DNA of 64,000 bases from Halomonas sp. I5-271120 (lineage in GTDB: Bacteria > Pseudomonadota > Gammaproteobacteria > Pseudomonadales > Halomonadaceae). The stretch lies in the NCBI RefSeq assembly GCF_030553075.1, contig NZ_CP130701.1, positions 1,736,001 to 1,800,000 on the forward strand, written 5' to 3'. The first letter of the stretch is position 1; each line of letters starts with the position of its first letter. Below are positions 10,041 through 18,245 of the stretch, one piece after another. The notes beneath the pieces were generated by a model. It saw only the letters and a list, made by a program, of their open reading frames with translations. It ran no database searches and was not told the origin of the DNA. The translations under genes and the position numbers were made by a program.

Positions 10041-12034
10041 TGAGCCTTTGGGCCAAACGAATTCTAGAGGAGTTTCCATCCGACCTGGCTCGGCTGTGGA
10101 TAGCAGCAGACCCTGATGATGTATTGCTAGACGAGCAGGTGCTTGTCGAGCTGAGGGATCGTGGATTTGAGGTACTGCCATTCAAGGACAGTGTGGCCTT
10201 TCGTGCTGAATATGAGGAACGTTATCGTATTCCCTGGGAACAGGGTGAGCCAGGCCCGGCAAGAGCAGTTATCCTCCACCTACGAGGCACTGACCTTAGT
10301 GAGCTGCCATGGGACTATCTGCGCTCATCACGGCAAGTCCATTTGGGACTTCATGAGTTATTTTCCAAGCTGAGTTATTCCGTTGTCAGGCAGGTTGGTG
10401 GCGAGCTGCTGCCAGCCCTATTTGAGTCACAAGCCAAGCATGTCACTCAGGATCTGGGAGAGGCGGCCACCAAGGATTTTGTTCTGACACACATTTTCCG
10501 CTTCAGCCCTCACCTGATCACGCGGGAAGAGGATCTCTGGCGGGAGATGCTGCGATTACACTTTCGGGACATGGCCGTACCCAGAGTTCTGGCAGAGTAC
10601 GTAGCTCAGGTTATTACGGAGAACAAGCCCTTCGATAACATCCCTGTTGCTGACTTGCTGGTACATAAAGATTTGGCTCTGAGAACGGTTCAGGATGCCT
10701 GGTACCGATACCTGCATAGGCTGGGCCTTAGTGGTGGTCGCACCGGCGAAGGGGCTCCCAAGACCTACGTTCCAGAGTTATCGATACCGTTTGATCATCA
10801 TGATATTAGGGTTATCGTTGATTCCATGTTCTTGGATGGCACATTGCACCCACTGGAAGTGCAGGATGTTCCGTCTGATCTGCCAGAATGGATAAAAGCT
10901 GGCATTATCCGAGATCCTAGAGCAAAAGCGAAGCTGGTGTTGGATGGTATCGAAAGCCTTTCCAAAGAAATACCCGACACTGACTCTGGTTATCGAGACT
11001 GGATGCATTTTGCCAAACGGTTCGGCGAGATCCTGTCGAGGTTTCATGGATTGGATGTGCCCCGGGCGGAATGTATCAGGGCGGAGATGCAGAATTTTGT
11101 TCGGCAAATAGATGAGAAACTAGAGCATTGGGTTTTCAGACACTATGCTGACTTGTCCTCCTTGCCTATCGTCAAGGGGCCAGTGATGCTTCATCACATA
11201 CCCCGTTATTTGGCCATGAATCATTCGCCCAGCAATGAAAAGGTAGCTTTGGTTGTCTTTGACGGTTTGGCTTTTGACCAGTGGGTTCATATTCGGGAAA
11301 GTCTTGTTAAGGCATGTGACAAGCTGATTTTCAATGAGTTTGCTTGCTTTGCATGGTTGCCGACGCTGACTTCGGTATCCCGTCAGGCTCTGTTTTCAGG
11401 GCTTCGACCAAGAGAATTCCCGGATAGTATCGAATCGACTTCACGCGAACCCGCTTATTGGTCTCGGTTCTGGCAAGACCAAGGTGTGCGCCCCAATGGG
11501 GTTATGTTCCGTAAATCCATCAAGCGTAACGACGACCTGCCGGAACTGGAAGATGCTTTGTCCAACCCGGCTATCAGGGTGGCAGGACTGGTTGTGGACA
11601 CCGTTGATGAGATTATACACGGTGCTGTGCTGGGTAAGCAGGGCGTAGCAACTCAGATCGCTAACTGGTGTGAGACTGGATTTATTACAAAGTTGTTAAT
11701 TTTCTTGTTGGATCACGGGTACCAAGTATACTTGACTGCAGACCATGGTAACGCGGAAGCCTCTGGTATTGGCCGTATCAATCAGGGCGTTACATCTGAT
11801 CTTCGTGGAGAGCGTGTACGCACCTATCGCAGCGAGACCACGATTGCCGAGACAGCAGCTGCTTATCCGGAGACTCTCCGTGTTGATGTACCTGGCTTGC
11901 CCGCTGATTTCATGCCGCTATTTGCTCGGGGAAGAGAAGCCTTTGTACCGAAAGGGAATCAGGTTGTTGTTCATGGGGGTATGTCACTGGAAGAGCTTGT
12001 CGTCCCATTTGTGAGAGTGAGTTACGTAAATTGA
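10040..12034 (+). CDS. pglZ: PglZ-type alkaline-phosphatase-superfamily protein
   Basis: A 664-residue protein of the PglZ family, the hallmark component of BREX. The core begins near residue 400 with VALVVFDGLAFDQW, where the Asp is the likely metal-binding residue, and continues to LTADHGNAEASG near residue 567, the DH pair typical of the alkaline phosphatase fold. The N-terminal 400 residues are helical and probably mediate contacts with the other BREX proteins. The start chosen is the ATG at 10040, which overlaps the helicase stop (TGATG) and follows GGGAGG; a TTG one codon upstream is the alternative. The enzymatic substrate of PglZ in BREX is not settled. Confidence 0.88.
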   Translation: MSLWAKRILEEFPSDLARLWIAADPDDVLLDEQVLVELRDRGFEVLPFKDSVAFRAEYEERYRIPWEQGEPGPARAVILHLRGTDLSELPWDYLRSSRQVHLGLHELFSKLSYSVVRQVGGELLPALFESQAKHVTQDLGEAATKDFVLTHIFRFSPHLITREEDLWREMLRLHFRDMAVPRVLAEYVAQVITENKPFDNIPVADLLVHKDLALRTVQDAWYRYLHRLGLSGGRTGEGAPKTYVPELSIPFDHHDIRVIVDSMFLDGTLHPLEVQDVPSDLPEWIKAGIIRDPRAKAKLVLDGIESLSKEIPDTDSGYRDWMHFAKRFGEILSRFHGLDVPRAECIRAEMQNFVRQIDEKLEHWVFRHYADLSSLPIVKGPVMLHHIPRYLAMNHSPSNEKVALVVFDGLAFDQWVHIRESLVKACDKLIFNEFACFAWLPTLTSVSRQALFSGLRPREFPDSIESTSREPAYWSRFWQDQGVRPNGVMFRKSIKRNDDLPELEDALSNPAIRVAGLVVDTVDEIIHGAVLGKQGVATQIANWCETGFITKLLIFLLDHGYQVYLTADHGNAEASGIGRINQGVTSDLRGERVRTYRSETTIAETAAAYPETLRVDVPGLPADFMPLFARGREAFVPKGNQVVVHGGMSLEELVVPFVRVSYVN

Positions 12035-12765
12035 CTCGACAGAAAATTTCTTCACCCAAGATTGGTTTTGATCGTTACATTGCTCTTGACTGGGCCGCTG
12101 CAGCCCTGCGTGCCCGCGCTGAATCCGGAACCGTTGATGACCTAAACGAGTTGCTTGATGCGGCAGGACTGGGCGTGGAAGCTCGGAAAAAAACTAGAAC
12201 TGTCTTGAACCGGCTTTGGCTACAGCCCCGCCCGGAGCTGGCTGATTTCGCCCAGCGAGGCGTGGATATATACAAATCTGATCCGAGTGTGCCCATTGCA
12301 GCACTAACCTGGGGCATGGCGATTGCCACCTATCCGTTTTTTGGCAAGGTGGCCGAACTGATAGGCCGCCTGTCATCTCTACAGGGGGACTGTGCCTCTG
12401 CGGAAGTTCACCGGCGCATGAGTGAAATCTACGGTGAACGAGAGGGGACTCTTCGCATGACGAATATGGTACTCCAATCACAAGCTAATTGGGGGGTCAT
12501 TGAGCGCGTGGAAAAAGGTAAACGTCTGATCAGGATGGCACCAATCAGAATAAGTAGCGAGGAATCTGTTACTTGGCTGGTAGAAGCGGTATTGCGCTAT
12601 GCAAATAAGGCATTCCCAGTATCGGTGCTGTCTTCCCAGGCTGTTATATTCCCTTTCATGCTAGACCAGCCGCTCGGGTATTTGGTTTCAAAGAGTCCAA
12701 ACTTAGTTGTATATTCTCAGGGGGTAAATAGTCAGTTCGTATCTTTGCCAAGTTTTGCGAGTTAA
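12031..12765 (+). CDS. brxA: BrxA-like protein, last gene of the BREX type 3 operon
   Basis: A 244-residue basic protein beginning with TTG overlapping the pglZ stop. The central part (YPFFGKVAELIGRL, then RRMSEIYGEREGTLRMTNMV) resembles BrxA/DUF1819, a small DNA-binding helix-turn-helix protein of BREX loci. Position supports this: in the described type 3 order brxA follows pglZ at the 3' end. The C-terminus is more AT-rich than the start. There is no clear catalytic motif. Without a profile search the DUF1819 call stays moderate. Confidence 0.62.
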   Translation: MTRQKISSPKIGFDRYIALDWAAAALRARAESGTVDDLNELLDAAGLGVEARKKTRTVLNRLWLQPRPELADFAQRGVDIYKSDPSVPIAALTWGMAIATYPFFGKVAELIGRLSSLQGDCASAEVHRRMSEIYGEREGTLRMTNMVLQSQANWGVIERVEKGKRLIRMAPIRISSEESVTWLVEAVLRYANKAFPVSVLSSQAVIFPFMLDQPLGYLVSKSPNLVVYSQGVNSQFVSLPSFAS

Positions 12766-13106
12766 GCCCAAGTGTCATATAAAGTATCAATTGATTATAG
12801 TTGGATCCAGAGAATCAATGGTTTAGCCGTGGCGGGCTGCGTATCCCGGCGAGCGCCGCGGTACTATTCAGCGCTGGGTAGTTAGGTACATGAATTGCGT
12901 GGCCTTCACACCGAGGGTAAATAGCCGAAGGTAGAAGTCGATATCTTTGGCTGCATGGTGCCGGGCGGAGGCCGGAGTAGATTCAGTTCATCCAAGAATG
13001 AACAGTAGAGGAGTTCGGACACTGGGTAAGTCGCTGGACATCGGAATGCGTGTGGTTATCCGCGGCTGACCGGCCAGTCGGTCCTGGCCGGCGCATCGGG
13101 CGCAGG
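12766..13106. other. Intergenic region after the BREX operon
   Basis: 341 bases with no convincing ORF. The first 80 bases are AT-rich and continue the operon's composition; the rest is GC-rich. A GGCCAGTCGGTCCTGGCC hairpin lies near 13,071, at the 3' side of the minus-strand gene that ends at 13,107, but it has no T-run. I see no other regulatory structure. Confidence 0.4.
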
Positions 13107-13553
13107 TCAATCGACCCGTTCGTTGTTTTTCAGTATGGTATCTAGGGCGGCTTCCTCATTGTCCTCATCGTCTTCGTAGCCAAAGATGTCGCTAAGTGAG
13201 TCCCATTCCTCCTGCTCGTCGTAGTTGTCGTTGTTGCCGTAGTCATCCTCGGCTAGCACTCCGTCTTCGCCGCTGTCGTCGTCCTCACTCATGCGGTATA
13301 GGGCGGTGTGGACGACAACATCGGCCATGCTTTCGCCATGACGTCTCTCGACAGATATGTCGAGCATGCCCTGGGCGGCAGCCGTGTTGAGTCGATCCCA
13401 TACATCCACATCGTCCGGCTCTGCAGGAACGCCATGCCGCTGAAAACTTCGACTTGTGAGGCGGCAGGCCACGTCGCGGTCGTACTCATCTTCCAATTCG
13501 TGGAAGGCGCTGTACTGGTGGAGAATGTTTGATGTTCCGTAGGTATCGGGCAT
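13107..13553 (-). CDS. Small, very acidic hypothetical protein
   Basis: A 148-residue product of unknown function. Its second half is extraordinarily rich in Asp and Glu (runs such as SEDDDSGEDG, DNYDEQEEW and YEDDEDNEEA), giving a very low expected pI. The ATG at 13553 has a GAGGTG ribosome-binding site six bases upstream, and codon use is GC-rich like neighbouring island genes, so it is probably a real gene. No enzyme motif is visible. Very acidic small proteins on mobile elements sometimes act as DNA mimics that inhibit restriction enzymes, but nothing here shows that directly. It is the last gene of the minus-strand backbone block. Confidence 0.55.
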   Translation of the reverse strand: MPDTYGTSNILHQYSAFHELEDEYDRDVACRLTSRSFQRHGVPAEPDDVDVWDRLNTAAAQGMLDISVERRHGESMADVVVHTALYRMSEDDDSGEDGVLAEDDYGNNDNYDEQEEWDSLSDIFGYEDDEDNEEAALDTILKNNERVD

Positions 13554-14028
13554 TGGGCACCTCGGGTCGTAGCAAGGCCGCTTGTGGCGGCGTGGGGCGG
13601 CAGATGGAAGTGCCCCTGGGCACTGCCATCACTCGACTATGAGAGCTGGTTCCGTGCTTTCAAGTTAGCATGGCAAACAGGCACGCTGGATTCCTAGGCT
13701 CTCCACCAATGACTTGAACTCATACGTCAGCAGAAGTCGTTGATGCGGTATCAAGTAGTTGAAGAACCAACTGGCCCGCTCAAGGCTCGCTCAGATTTCT
13801 GTCGATCAGCCCCGCCTGTATGAGTAGTATCTCCCAGCCTTCGAGGCTGAGAAGGAAGCTCCTCTCCCTGTCCCACAGAAAGCTCGCCTTTTGCCAGTCA
13901 TGTCACTGCCAAGCCAAAGCTGAGATCGGGAATTGCCAAGTTGTCAAAGCCGATGGACAAAAAATAGTAATTCGAGGCCCCAGTGCCGCCCTGAGTGGGC
14001 AGCACTGGCGTTATGTCGTGTATCGCTT
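13554..14028. other. Intergenic region between the acidic protein gene and radC
   Basis: 475 bases. A short plus-strand ORF at 13,820-14,086 has no family resemblance and overlaps the radC end, so I do not call it. The region probably holds the promoter of the acidic-protein gene, but I could not pick a convincing -10/-35 pair. A CCCAGTGCCGCCCTGAGTGG stretch near 13,980 could form an imperfect stem after radC. Confidence 0.35.
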
Positions 14029-14526
14029 TCACAGGTATCCCAGCTCAGCAAAGGAATTGCATCCTTCGCTCCCGACTACGATGTGATCGATCATCCGGAT
14101 CTCCACTAGGTCCAGAGCTTCCTTGAGCCGTTGCGTGATACGTCTGTCGGCATCGCTGGGCTCCGGGTCACCCGATGGGTGGTTGTGGACCAGGATCACC
14201 GCGGCGGCATTGCAGGCCAGGGCCTGCTTGACCACCTCACGTGGATAGACGCTGGCCGAATCGATAGTGCCGCGGAATAGCCCCTCGAAGCTGATTACGC
14301 GGTGCTGACTGTCGAGGAACAGGGCGCTGAACACTTCGTGCTCGTAGTCCTGCAGCAGCACCTGCAAGTACTCGAACGCGAGAGTTGGTTGGGTGATCTT
14401 TCGTCCCCTGGCCAGCCGTCGCCGAGCGAAAGCCTGGGCGATGCTGACCAGCTCCGCCTCGGTCATCGGGGCGGTGATGTCATAGGTGCCGGCGACTTCG
14501 CCGGCCTTGAGCTTGCGGTGGTTCAT
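14029..14526 (-). CDS. radC: RadC-family JAB-domain protein
   Basis: A 165-residue RadC/MPN(+) protein. The JAMM metal motif is present as [14 protein letters not shown] near residues 113-126, with the upstream conserved Glu in ISFEGLF. Chromosomal RadC is about 220 residues with an N-terminal helix-hairpin-helix; this short form lacks that part, as is usual for RadC-like proteins on plasmids, prophages and integrative elements. Its biochemical role is unknown despite the historical DNA-repair name. It lies ten bases downstream of the exonuclease gene in the same direction, consistent with one recombination/repair operon in the island backbone. Confidence 0.85.
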   Translation of the reverse strand: MNHRKLKAGEVAGTYDITAPMTEAELVSIAQAFARRRLARGRKITQPTLAFEYLQVLLQDYEHEVFSALFLDSQHRVISFEGLFRGTIDSASVYPREVVKQALACNAAAVILVHNHPSGDPEPSDADRRITQRLKEALDLVEIRMIDHIVVGSEGCNSFAELGYL

Positions 14527-14536
14527 GGGTGTCTCC

Positions 14537-15148
14537 TCAGGCCGCCATGACCATTGCCATGCGGCGCTCCAGCTCCTCGTAGAAGGCTTCGACCCGCTCG
14601 GAGATGGTGCGGATCATCGCCTCATCCCGATAGGCCCGCTTAACGAACAGCGGCATACCCGGCCAGTAGCTGACGAAGTCGATCCACTCCCGCTCGCTGA
14701 CCCATAGCCCGCCCTGGCACTGGCCAATGTGCTCCTGGGGCAGCTCTCCCTCGATCAACAGTTCGATCTGGTATTTAGGCAGTTTGGTCTTGATCTCCAC
14801 CAAACCGTTGCTGTCCACCAGACAGTCCGGTGAGTACCCGACTCCATGGTTCAAGATGATGCCGACCTGCTCCAGGCGGGGCAGCCCAGCGGATTCGTGG
14901 TAGAGCTCTCGGGCCACCGGCTCCAGCTCATGGCCGCGTTGGGTGTGGGTATTGCCCTGAAAGACATCGGAGGGCTCACCCGTGATGCGCTCGCCGATCA
15001 GCTGGTGCATGTAGCTCAGCGCACCGGCACCGAAGTCTCCCGGCCCCTTGCCCTTAACCAGCAGAGTCTTCAATTCGGACATGGTGACGATGCCCAGCCG
15101 GGCGGCATGCCACTCGGGCGTGCCCTGGTCCAGTGTCAGGATCTGCAT
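14537..15148 (-). CDS. YqaJ/lambda-type exonuclease
   Basis: A 203-residue member of the YqaJ viral recombinase family (PD-(D/E)XK fold), which resects double-stranded ends so that an annealing protein can load. The start [17 protein letters not shown] is typical of the family, followed by [12 protein letters not shown] and the catalytic core [17 protein letters not shown] (Asp...Glu-x-Lys). ATG at 15148 is chosen because AAGGAG stands seven bases upstream; the longer frame to 15316 has an Arg-rich, unconserved leader overlapping the previous gene. It follows the ERF gene by 59 bases, so the two form a Red-like exonuclease/annealase pair. Confidence 0.88.
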   Translation of the reverse strand: MQILTLDQGTPEWHAARLGIVTMSELKTLLVKGKGPGDFGAGALSYMHQLIGERITGEPSDVFQGNTHTQRGHELEPVARELYHESAGLPRLEQVGIILNHGVGYSPDCLVDSNGLVEIKTKLPKYQIELLIEGELPQEHIGQCQGGLWVSEREWIDFVSYWPGMPLFVKRAYRDEAMIRTISERVEAFYEELERRMAMVMAA

Positions 15149-15207
15149 GACGATCTCCTTCTCGATAAGACGGCATAAGCCGCGAGGGGCTGCCCCTCGC
15201 TGGCTGG

Positions 15208-15945
15208 TCAGTGGTGTTGACGGTTGGGCTGCGCTCGCTTCTGGAGGGACGCGCGCAGTTTGTCGAAGTCGTCGCGCGGCACCTGTTCGGCGTCGCCGTA
15301 CTTGCCGACGAACCACTCTTGGGTCGCTGGAGGGCAGGCGGCGATCAGTTTCTTGATCTGCCCCGCCTGGAAGGACGTGACCGGCTTGATGGGGACTGCG
15401 GTCTGCCCGTTGTCGTCCTGGCCCCGGGTGGTGATGTTCAGCAAGGCGCAGAGTACGTAGCGCTTGCCATAGCTGGTCGAGGAGCCGAAGGCCTGGACGG
15501 CATTCTTGTTACCGCTGACATCGGCTGGCAGCAGCATGCTGGTTTCCTCCCGGTGGCCGTCCTGGTGCATCAGTACGCCGGTGACCTGAATGCCTCGCTC
15601 CTGCGTTTGGATACGAAAGCTCACTGCGAAGCCGTGCGTCTTCATGATCGGGCGCACGGTATCGACGATGTCCTCCAGGGTGGCGTAGTGGCCGTTGTTG
15701 CCCTGGCCACGCTCGACGATGCTCGGCAGTTCGGTCTGCATGGCTGCCATGGCAGCGCTGTAGGCCATCAGCGCCTGGCGATCCAGCACGCGCTCCTGCA
15801 TCTGCAGCAGGCGCTCCAACTTGTCGATGTCGACATCAGGATTGAGAGCGGCCCTCTCGATCACCTGGATGATCGCGGTGCTGTCTGGGGTGGCTTGCGT
15901 AACCGGTGCTTTGTTGACGGTCTTGGGATGAATAGGGGTTGCCAT
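15208..15945 (-). CDS. ERF-family single-strand annealing protein
   Basis: A 245-residue ERF superfamily protein. The core runs from about residue 50 (LDRQALMAYSAAMAAMQTELP) through GHYATLEDIVDTVRPIMKTHGFAVSF to SYGKRYVLCALLNI, the signature of phage P22 Erf and relatives. ERF proteins anneal complementary single strands and promote recombination independent of RecA. The C-terminal ~60 residues are variable and basic at the very end. Together with the downstream exonuclease it forms a recombinase module of the kind that lets mobile islands exchange cargo. ATG at 15945; a short gene ends just upstream at 15957. Confidence 0.9.
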   Translation of the reverse strand: MATPIHPKTVNKAPVTQATPDSTAIIQVIERAALNPDVDIDKLERLLQMQERVLDRQALMAYSAAMAAMQTELPSIVERGQGNNGHYATLEDIVDTVRPIMKTHGFAVSFRIQTQERGIQVTGVLMHQDGHREETSMLLPADVSGNKNAVQAFGSSTSYGKRYVLCALLNITTRGQDDNGQTAVPIKPVTSFQAGQIKKLIAACPPATQEWFVGKYGDAEQVPRDDFDKLRASLQKRAQPNRQHH

Positions 15946-15956
15946 AATGGCCTCCG

Positions 15957-16142
15957 TTAGCGATAGCGTTGGATGACGTCAGGGAGTTGTTCGATAGGCA
16001 CCGGCTCAAGGGTCAGGGCCACGCGGTAGACACGACCCTCGGCCAGCACATGGGTCTCTGTTGCGTGTTCGCCGGCCTCCAGCAACTGACGCGTCAGCTG
16101 GGTCAGGACACGGCACATGTCGAATGTCATGGGTGATTGCAT
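15957..16142 (-). CDS. Small hypothetical protein of the island backbone
   Basis: A 61-residue product starting at MQSPMTFD with a GGAG ribosome-binding site seven bases upstream. It is largely helical in its first half (CRVLTQLTRQLLEAGEHATET) and ends ELPDVIQRYR. The frame extends upstream, but that stretch overlaps the next gene and contains the hairpin at 16,164-16,192. I do not recognise a family. It sits 11 bases before the ERF gene and is probably cotranscribed with it. Confidence 0.55.
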   Translation of the reverse strand: MQSPMTFDMCRVLTQLTRQLLEAGEHATETHVLAEGRVYRVALTLEPVPIEQLPDVIQRYR

Positions 16143-16163
16143 GGGTATCTCCAGAAACAGCAA

Positions 16164-16192
16164 CGCCCGGCCTTTGAAGGGGCCGGGCGCTA
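16164..16192 (-). terminator. GC-rich hairpin between the DUF932 gene and the recombination genes
   Basis: GCCCGGCC and GGCCGGGC arms enclose a short loop. There is no clear T-run, so it may be a weak terminator or an RNA-processing/stability element between the DUF932 gene and the small gene upstream of erf. Confidence 0.45.
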
Positions 16193-16239
16193 TGCCGTGA
16201 TGAGGGAAAGACTGAGTGGGGGGTGTCGCTACTGGGAAA

Positions 16240-17208
16240 TCAGCCCACCAGCGCAAGTGCTGACTCCAGGGCCTTGTCCTTGAGACCGGCCCCCTGGCCA
16301 AACCAGGCGGAATCCATCCGATAGTCGCTGCTGCGAGCGCGCTTCTCGTGATCCACGTACTCGGTGACCGCGTTGAGCAGCCCCCAAGCGGTGCCTTGCG
16401 CCGTGCACAGCCGAGAGCCACGCCCCTCACCCTGATAGAGCTTCTGGACGCGATTGAGGGCGCGGACGTTGGGTAACTTGGAGGGATCGTCCAGCGGCGC
16501 CTCGGCGTTGCAGATCACCGACTGAAAGTAGGTTCTCGCTTCCTCCTGGCTGACCTTCCGCTCGGCCAGCGTTTTCAGGCGATACATGAAGTCGTCCCAC
16601 TGTGAGACCGAGATCCCCAGCTGCTGCTTGACCAGCTGTGGGCGAAACTCGGTGCTGTGCGGCACCTTCACCCCTTGCGACATGCCGCCCACGGCGATGG
16701 TCAGGGTGTTGTTGCATACCACACGGACGGAGGTCGGGGTGGCGACGGTGGCCAGGGACCCATCGCAGGACGTGGCCAACAGCAAGTAGTCGTTGACCTG
16801 GTCCTGACCCTTCAAAGCCCCGCCCAGGCCACTCTTGGCCAACGCCCAGAACTTGCGGCCACCTTTGAGCACCCCGGCGGTCTCGAGCTCATAACCCGCG
16901 TATTCCGTGAGATCGCGATAGAACTCCAGTACCTCTTCCGGCTGCACCACCTTGTAGCGTTGGGAGACCACCGACAGCGGATCCTTGGTATCGGAGCGGT
17001 AGAGCACTTTCTGTTCTGGGAAGGAGTGGATGCTGCCCAAGTGGCCCGCGCCATCGGCAATGAAGCGCACCGGGGATTCATCGATGTGCCAGTCCATGCC
17101 GGCTTGCTGTCGCCAGACCTCCAGCGGCTGGTGACGAGACAGCTGTTGGCCCAGCCCATGCCAGGGAGTGTCGCCGACGTAAGCCATGTGCTCGATTTGA
17201 TGTGCCAT
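16240..17208 (-). CDS. DUF932 domain phage/plasmid-like protein
   Basis: A 322-residue protein of the DUF932 (TIGR03299, phage/plasmid-like) family. Recognisable features are the N-terminal MAHQIEHMAYVGDTPWHGLG, the core YKVVQPEEVLEFYRDL, and RVVCNNTL near the middle. These proteins are common on plasmids, phages and integrative elements; their molecular function is unknown, with proposed links to DNA metabolism. The ATG at 17208 follows a terminator at 17,226-17,252, so this gene probably starts its own transcript that runs through the small gene, erf, exonuclease and radC. Length is typical for the family. Confidence 0.88.
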   Translation of the reverse strand: MAHQIEHMAYVGDTPWHGLGQQLSRHQPLEVWRQQAGMDWHIDESPVRFIADGAGHLGSIHSFPEQKVLYRSDTKDPLSVVSQRYKVVQPEEVLEFYRDLTEYAGYELETAGVLKGGRKFWALAKSGLGGALKGQDQVNDYLLLATSCDGSLATVATPTSVRVVCNNTLTIAVGGMSQGVKVPHSTEFRPQLVKQQLGISVSQWDDFMYRLKTLAERKVSQEEARTYFQSVICNAEAPLDDPSKLPNVRALNRVQKLYQGEGRGSRLCTAQGTAWGLLNAVTEYVDHEKRARSSDYRMDSAWFGQGAGLKDKALESALALVG

Positions 17209-17225
17209 GAGAAATCTCCTGAACG

Positions 17226-17252
17226 AAAAAAAGCCGGCTGAGTGCCGGCTGG
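17226..17252 (-). terminator. Rho-independent terminator before the DUF932 gene
   Basis: On the minus strand AGCCGGC-ACTCA-GCCGGCT is followed by seven T residues. It closes the transcript of the zinc-ribbon hypothetical gene ending at 17,280. Confidence 0.85.
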
Positions 17253-17279
17253 TGGGATAAGAGGATGAGTCGTGCCGGG

Positions 17280-17594
17280 TCAGGCCAACTCACGGAACGC
17301 GTGGCCACAGCCCAGACAGAGCCAGGGGATGCCTTCTCCGGGAGGGAACAGGTTTACAATTAGGCGATCGCCAGCCGCAGCTCCAGCGATGCCTCCTGAT
17401 GCGCCGGCGACGACAGCGGCAGCGGCTCGGGTGAGCGGAAATTGTCTGGAAGAGAGCAGGTTTCCGGGAGAGTAGAGCGACCCACAGGCGCCCTGTAGCG
17501 TACCGGCCATTGCGCCGGCCGCGATCCCGAGTTTGCGGGCAGTCTCGAGGTTGATGACGCGCTGCGAATCGCAGCGCAGGCAGGGTGGGGGCAT
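17280..17594 (-). CDS. Small zinc-ribbon/glycine-zipper hypothetical protein
   Basis: A 104-residue protein with CLRC at residues 5-8 and CLGCGH near the C-terminus, which could together bind one zinc. Between them are Gly/Ala-rich hydrophobic stretches (GIAAGAMAGTLQGACG and AAAAVVAGASGGIAGAAAG) resembling glycine-zipper helices that may contact membranes. I know no function. It has its own terminator downstream and ATG at 17594 preceded by AGGAGA on the minus strand. Such short Cys-bearing proteins are frequent companions of DUF932 genes on mobile islands. Confidence 0.6.
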   Translation of the reverse strand: MPPPCLRCDSQRVINLETARKLGIAAGAMAGTLQGACGSLYSPGNLLSSRQFPLTRAAAAVVAGASGGIAGAAAGDRLIVNLFPPGEGIPWLCLGCGHAFRELA

Positions 17595-17747
17595 ATGGCG
17601 TCTCCTGTGCCGGTGGAAAAGGCCCGGGGAGGGCTCTGTTCACAGGAGTTATATAGATCTCAAAAAGTTTGTATTCGTCGCTATCTGAAGCGCCCCGGAT
17701 TTCGTAGACACCTCCAGGCCATATACTGAAGGCACCAAGGAGGCCCC

Positions 17748-17978
17748 ATGAGCCGCTGGGATAACTGTCACAACAACGCCATTGCTAAAAACTTCTTCAG
17801 TTGCTCAAGCGGGAGCGGAGTAAGCAGCAAACATATTCGACCCAGAAGGCCCGCCAGGAGCGATGTGCTCCACTATATCGAGATGTTCTACAACCCGAGG
17901 CGCCGGATCAGCACGAGCGGTGATTTGTCTCATATCGAGCATGAGTGGCGATACACTCAGAGCCTGACGGGTGTTTAG
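17748..17978 (+). pseudogene. IS3-family transposase (orfB) C-terminal remnant
   Basis: The translation SRWDNCHNNAIAKNFF, then YIEMFYNPRRRISTSG, matches the last third of the IS3-family integrase core (DDE region, usually WDNCYDNA...YIE.FYN..RRH). The middle KRERSKQQTYSTQKARQE reads in another frame, so there are at least two frameshifts. No OrfA, N-terminal OrfB or terminal repeats are visible. It marks an old insertion at the junction between backbone and cargo. Confidence 0.75.
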
Positions 17979-18014
17979 AGCCCCGGGGTGATTCACAACA
18001 GCAAGGAGCGGCAG

Positions 18015-18245
18015 ATGGCGTGCATTAAGCAAGTCAGGGCAGAGAAGTGGGCATTGGGCAGGGAGGAGTTCATCATTGATGAGGAAGTGGCTCAGCGGCG
18101 CCCGGAGCACAGTACTAGCATTCAGGCAACGGCAGAGCACTTGGGGTCTCGACAGCAAGCGCGAAGCGAGCTTGCTGGGATTTTAATTGATAAAATAATA
18201 ATAGCCGTTTGGCTTTTGGCTCTGATTTTTCTGGTGATCGAATGA
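18015..18245 (+). CDS. Small hypothetical protein with C-terminal membrane segment
   Basis: A 76-residue frame beginning MACIKQVRAEKW at an ATG with AAGGAG seven bases upstream. The last 17 residues (IIIAVWLLALIFLVIE) could be a transmembrane helix. Its stop overlaps the start of the HEPN/RES gene (ATGA), which suggests translational coupling. No family is recognised. It begins only 36 bases after the IS3 remnant, so its 5' half may be a chimera left by the insertion. It could be a membrane partner or leader of the toxin-like gene, or a chance frame. Confidence 0.4.
   Translation: MACIKQVRAEKWALGREEFIIDEEVAQRRPEHSTSIQATAEHLGSRQQARSELAGILIDKIIIAVWLLALIFLVIE

Noticed and set aside
15211..15960. 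249-codon plus-strand ORF opposite the ERF gene
   Set aside because: Shadow frame of a conserved annealing protein.
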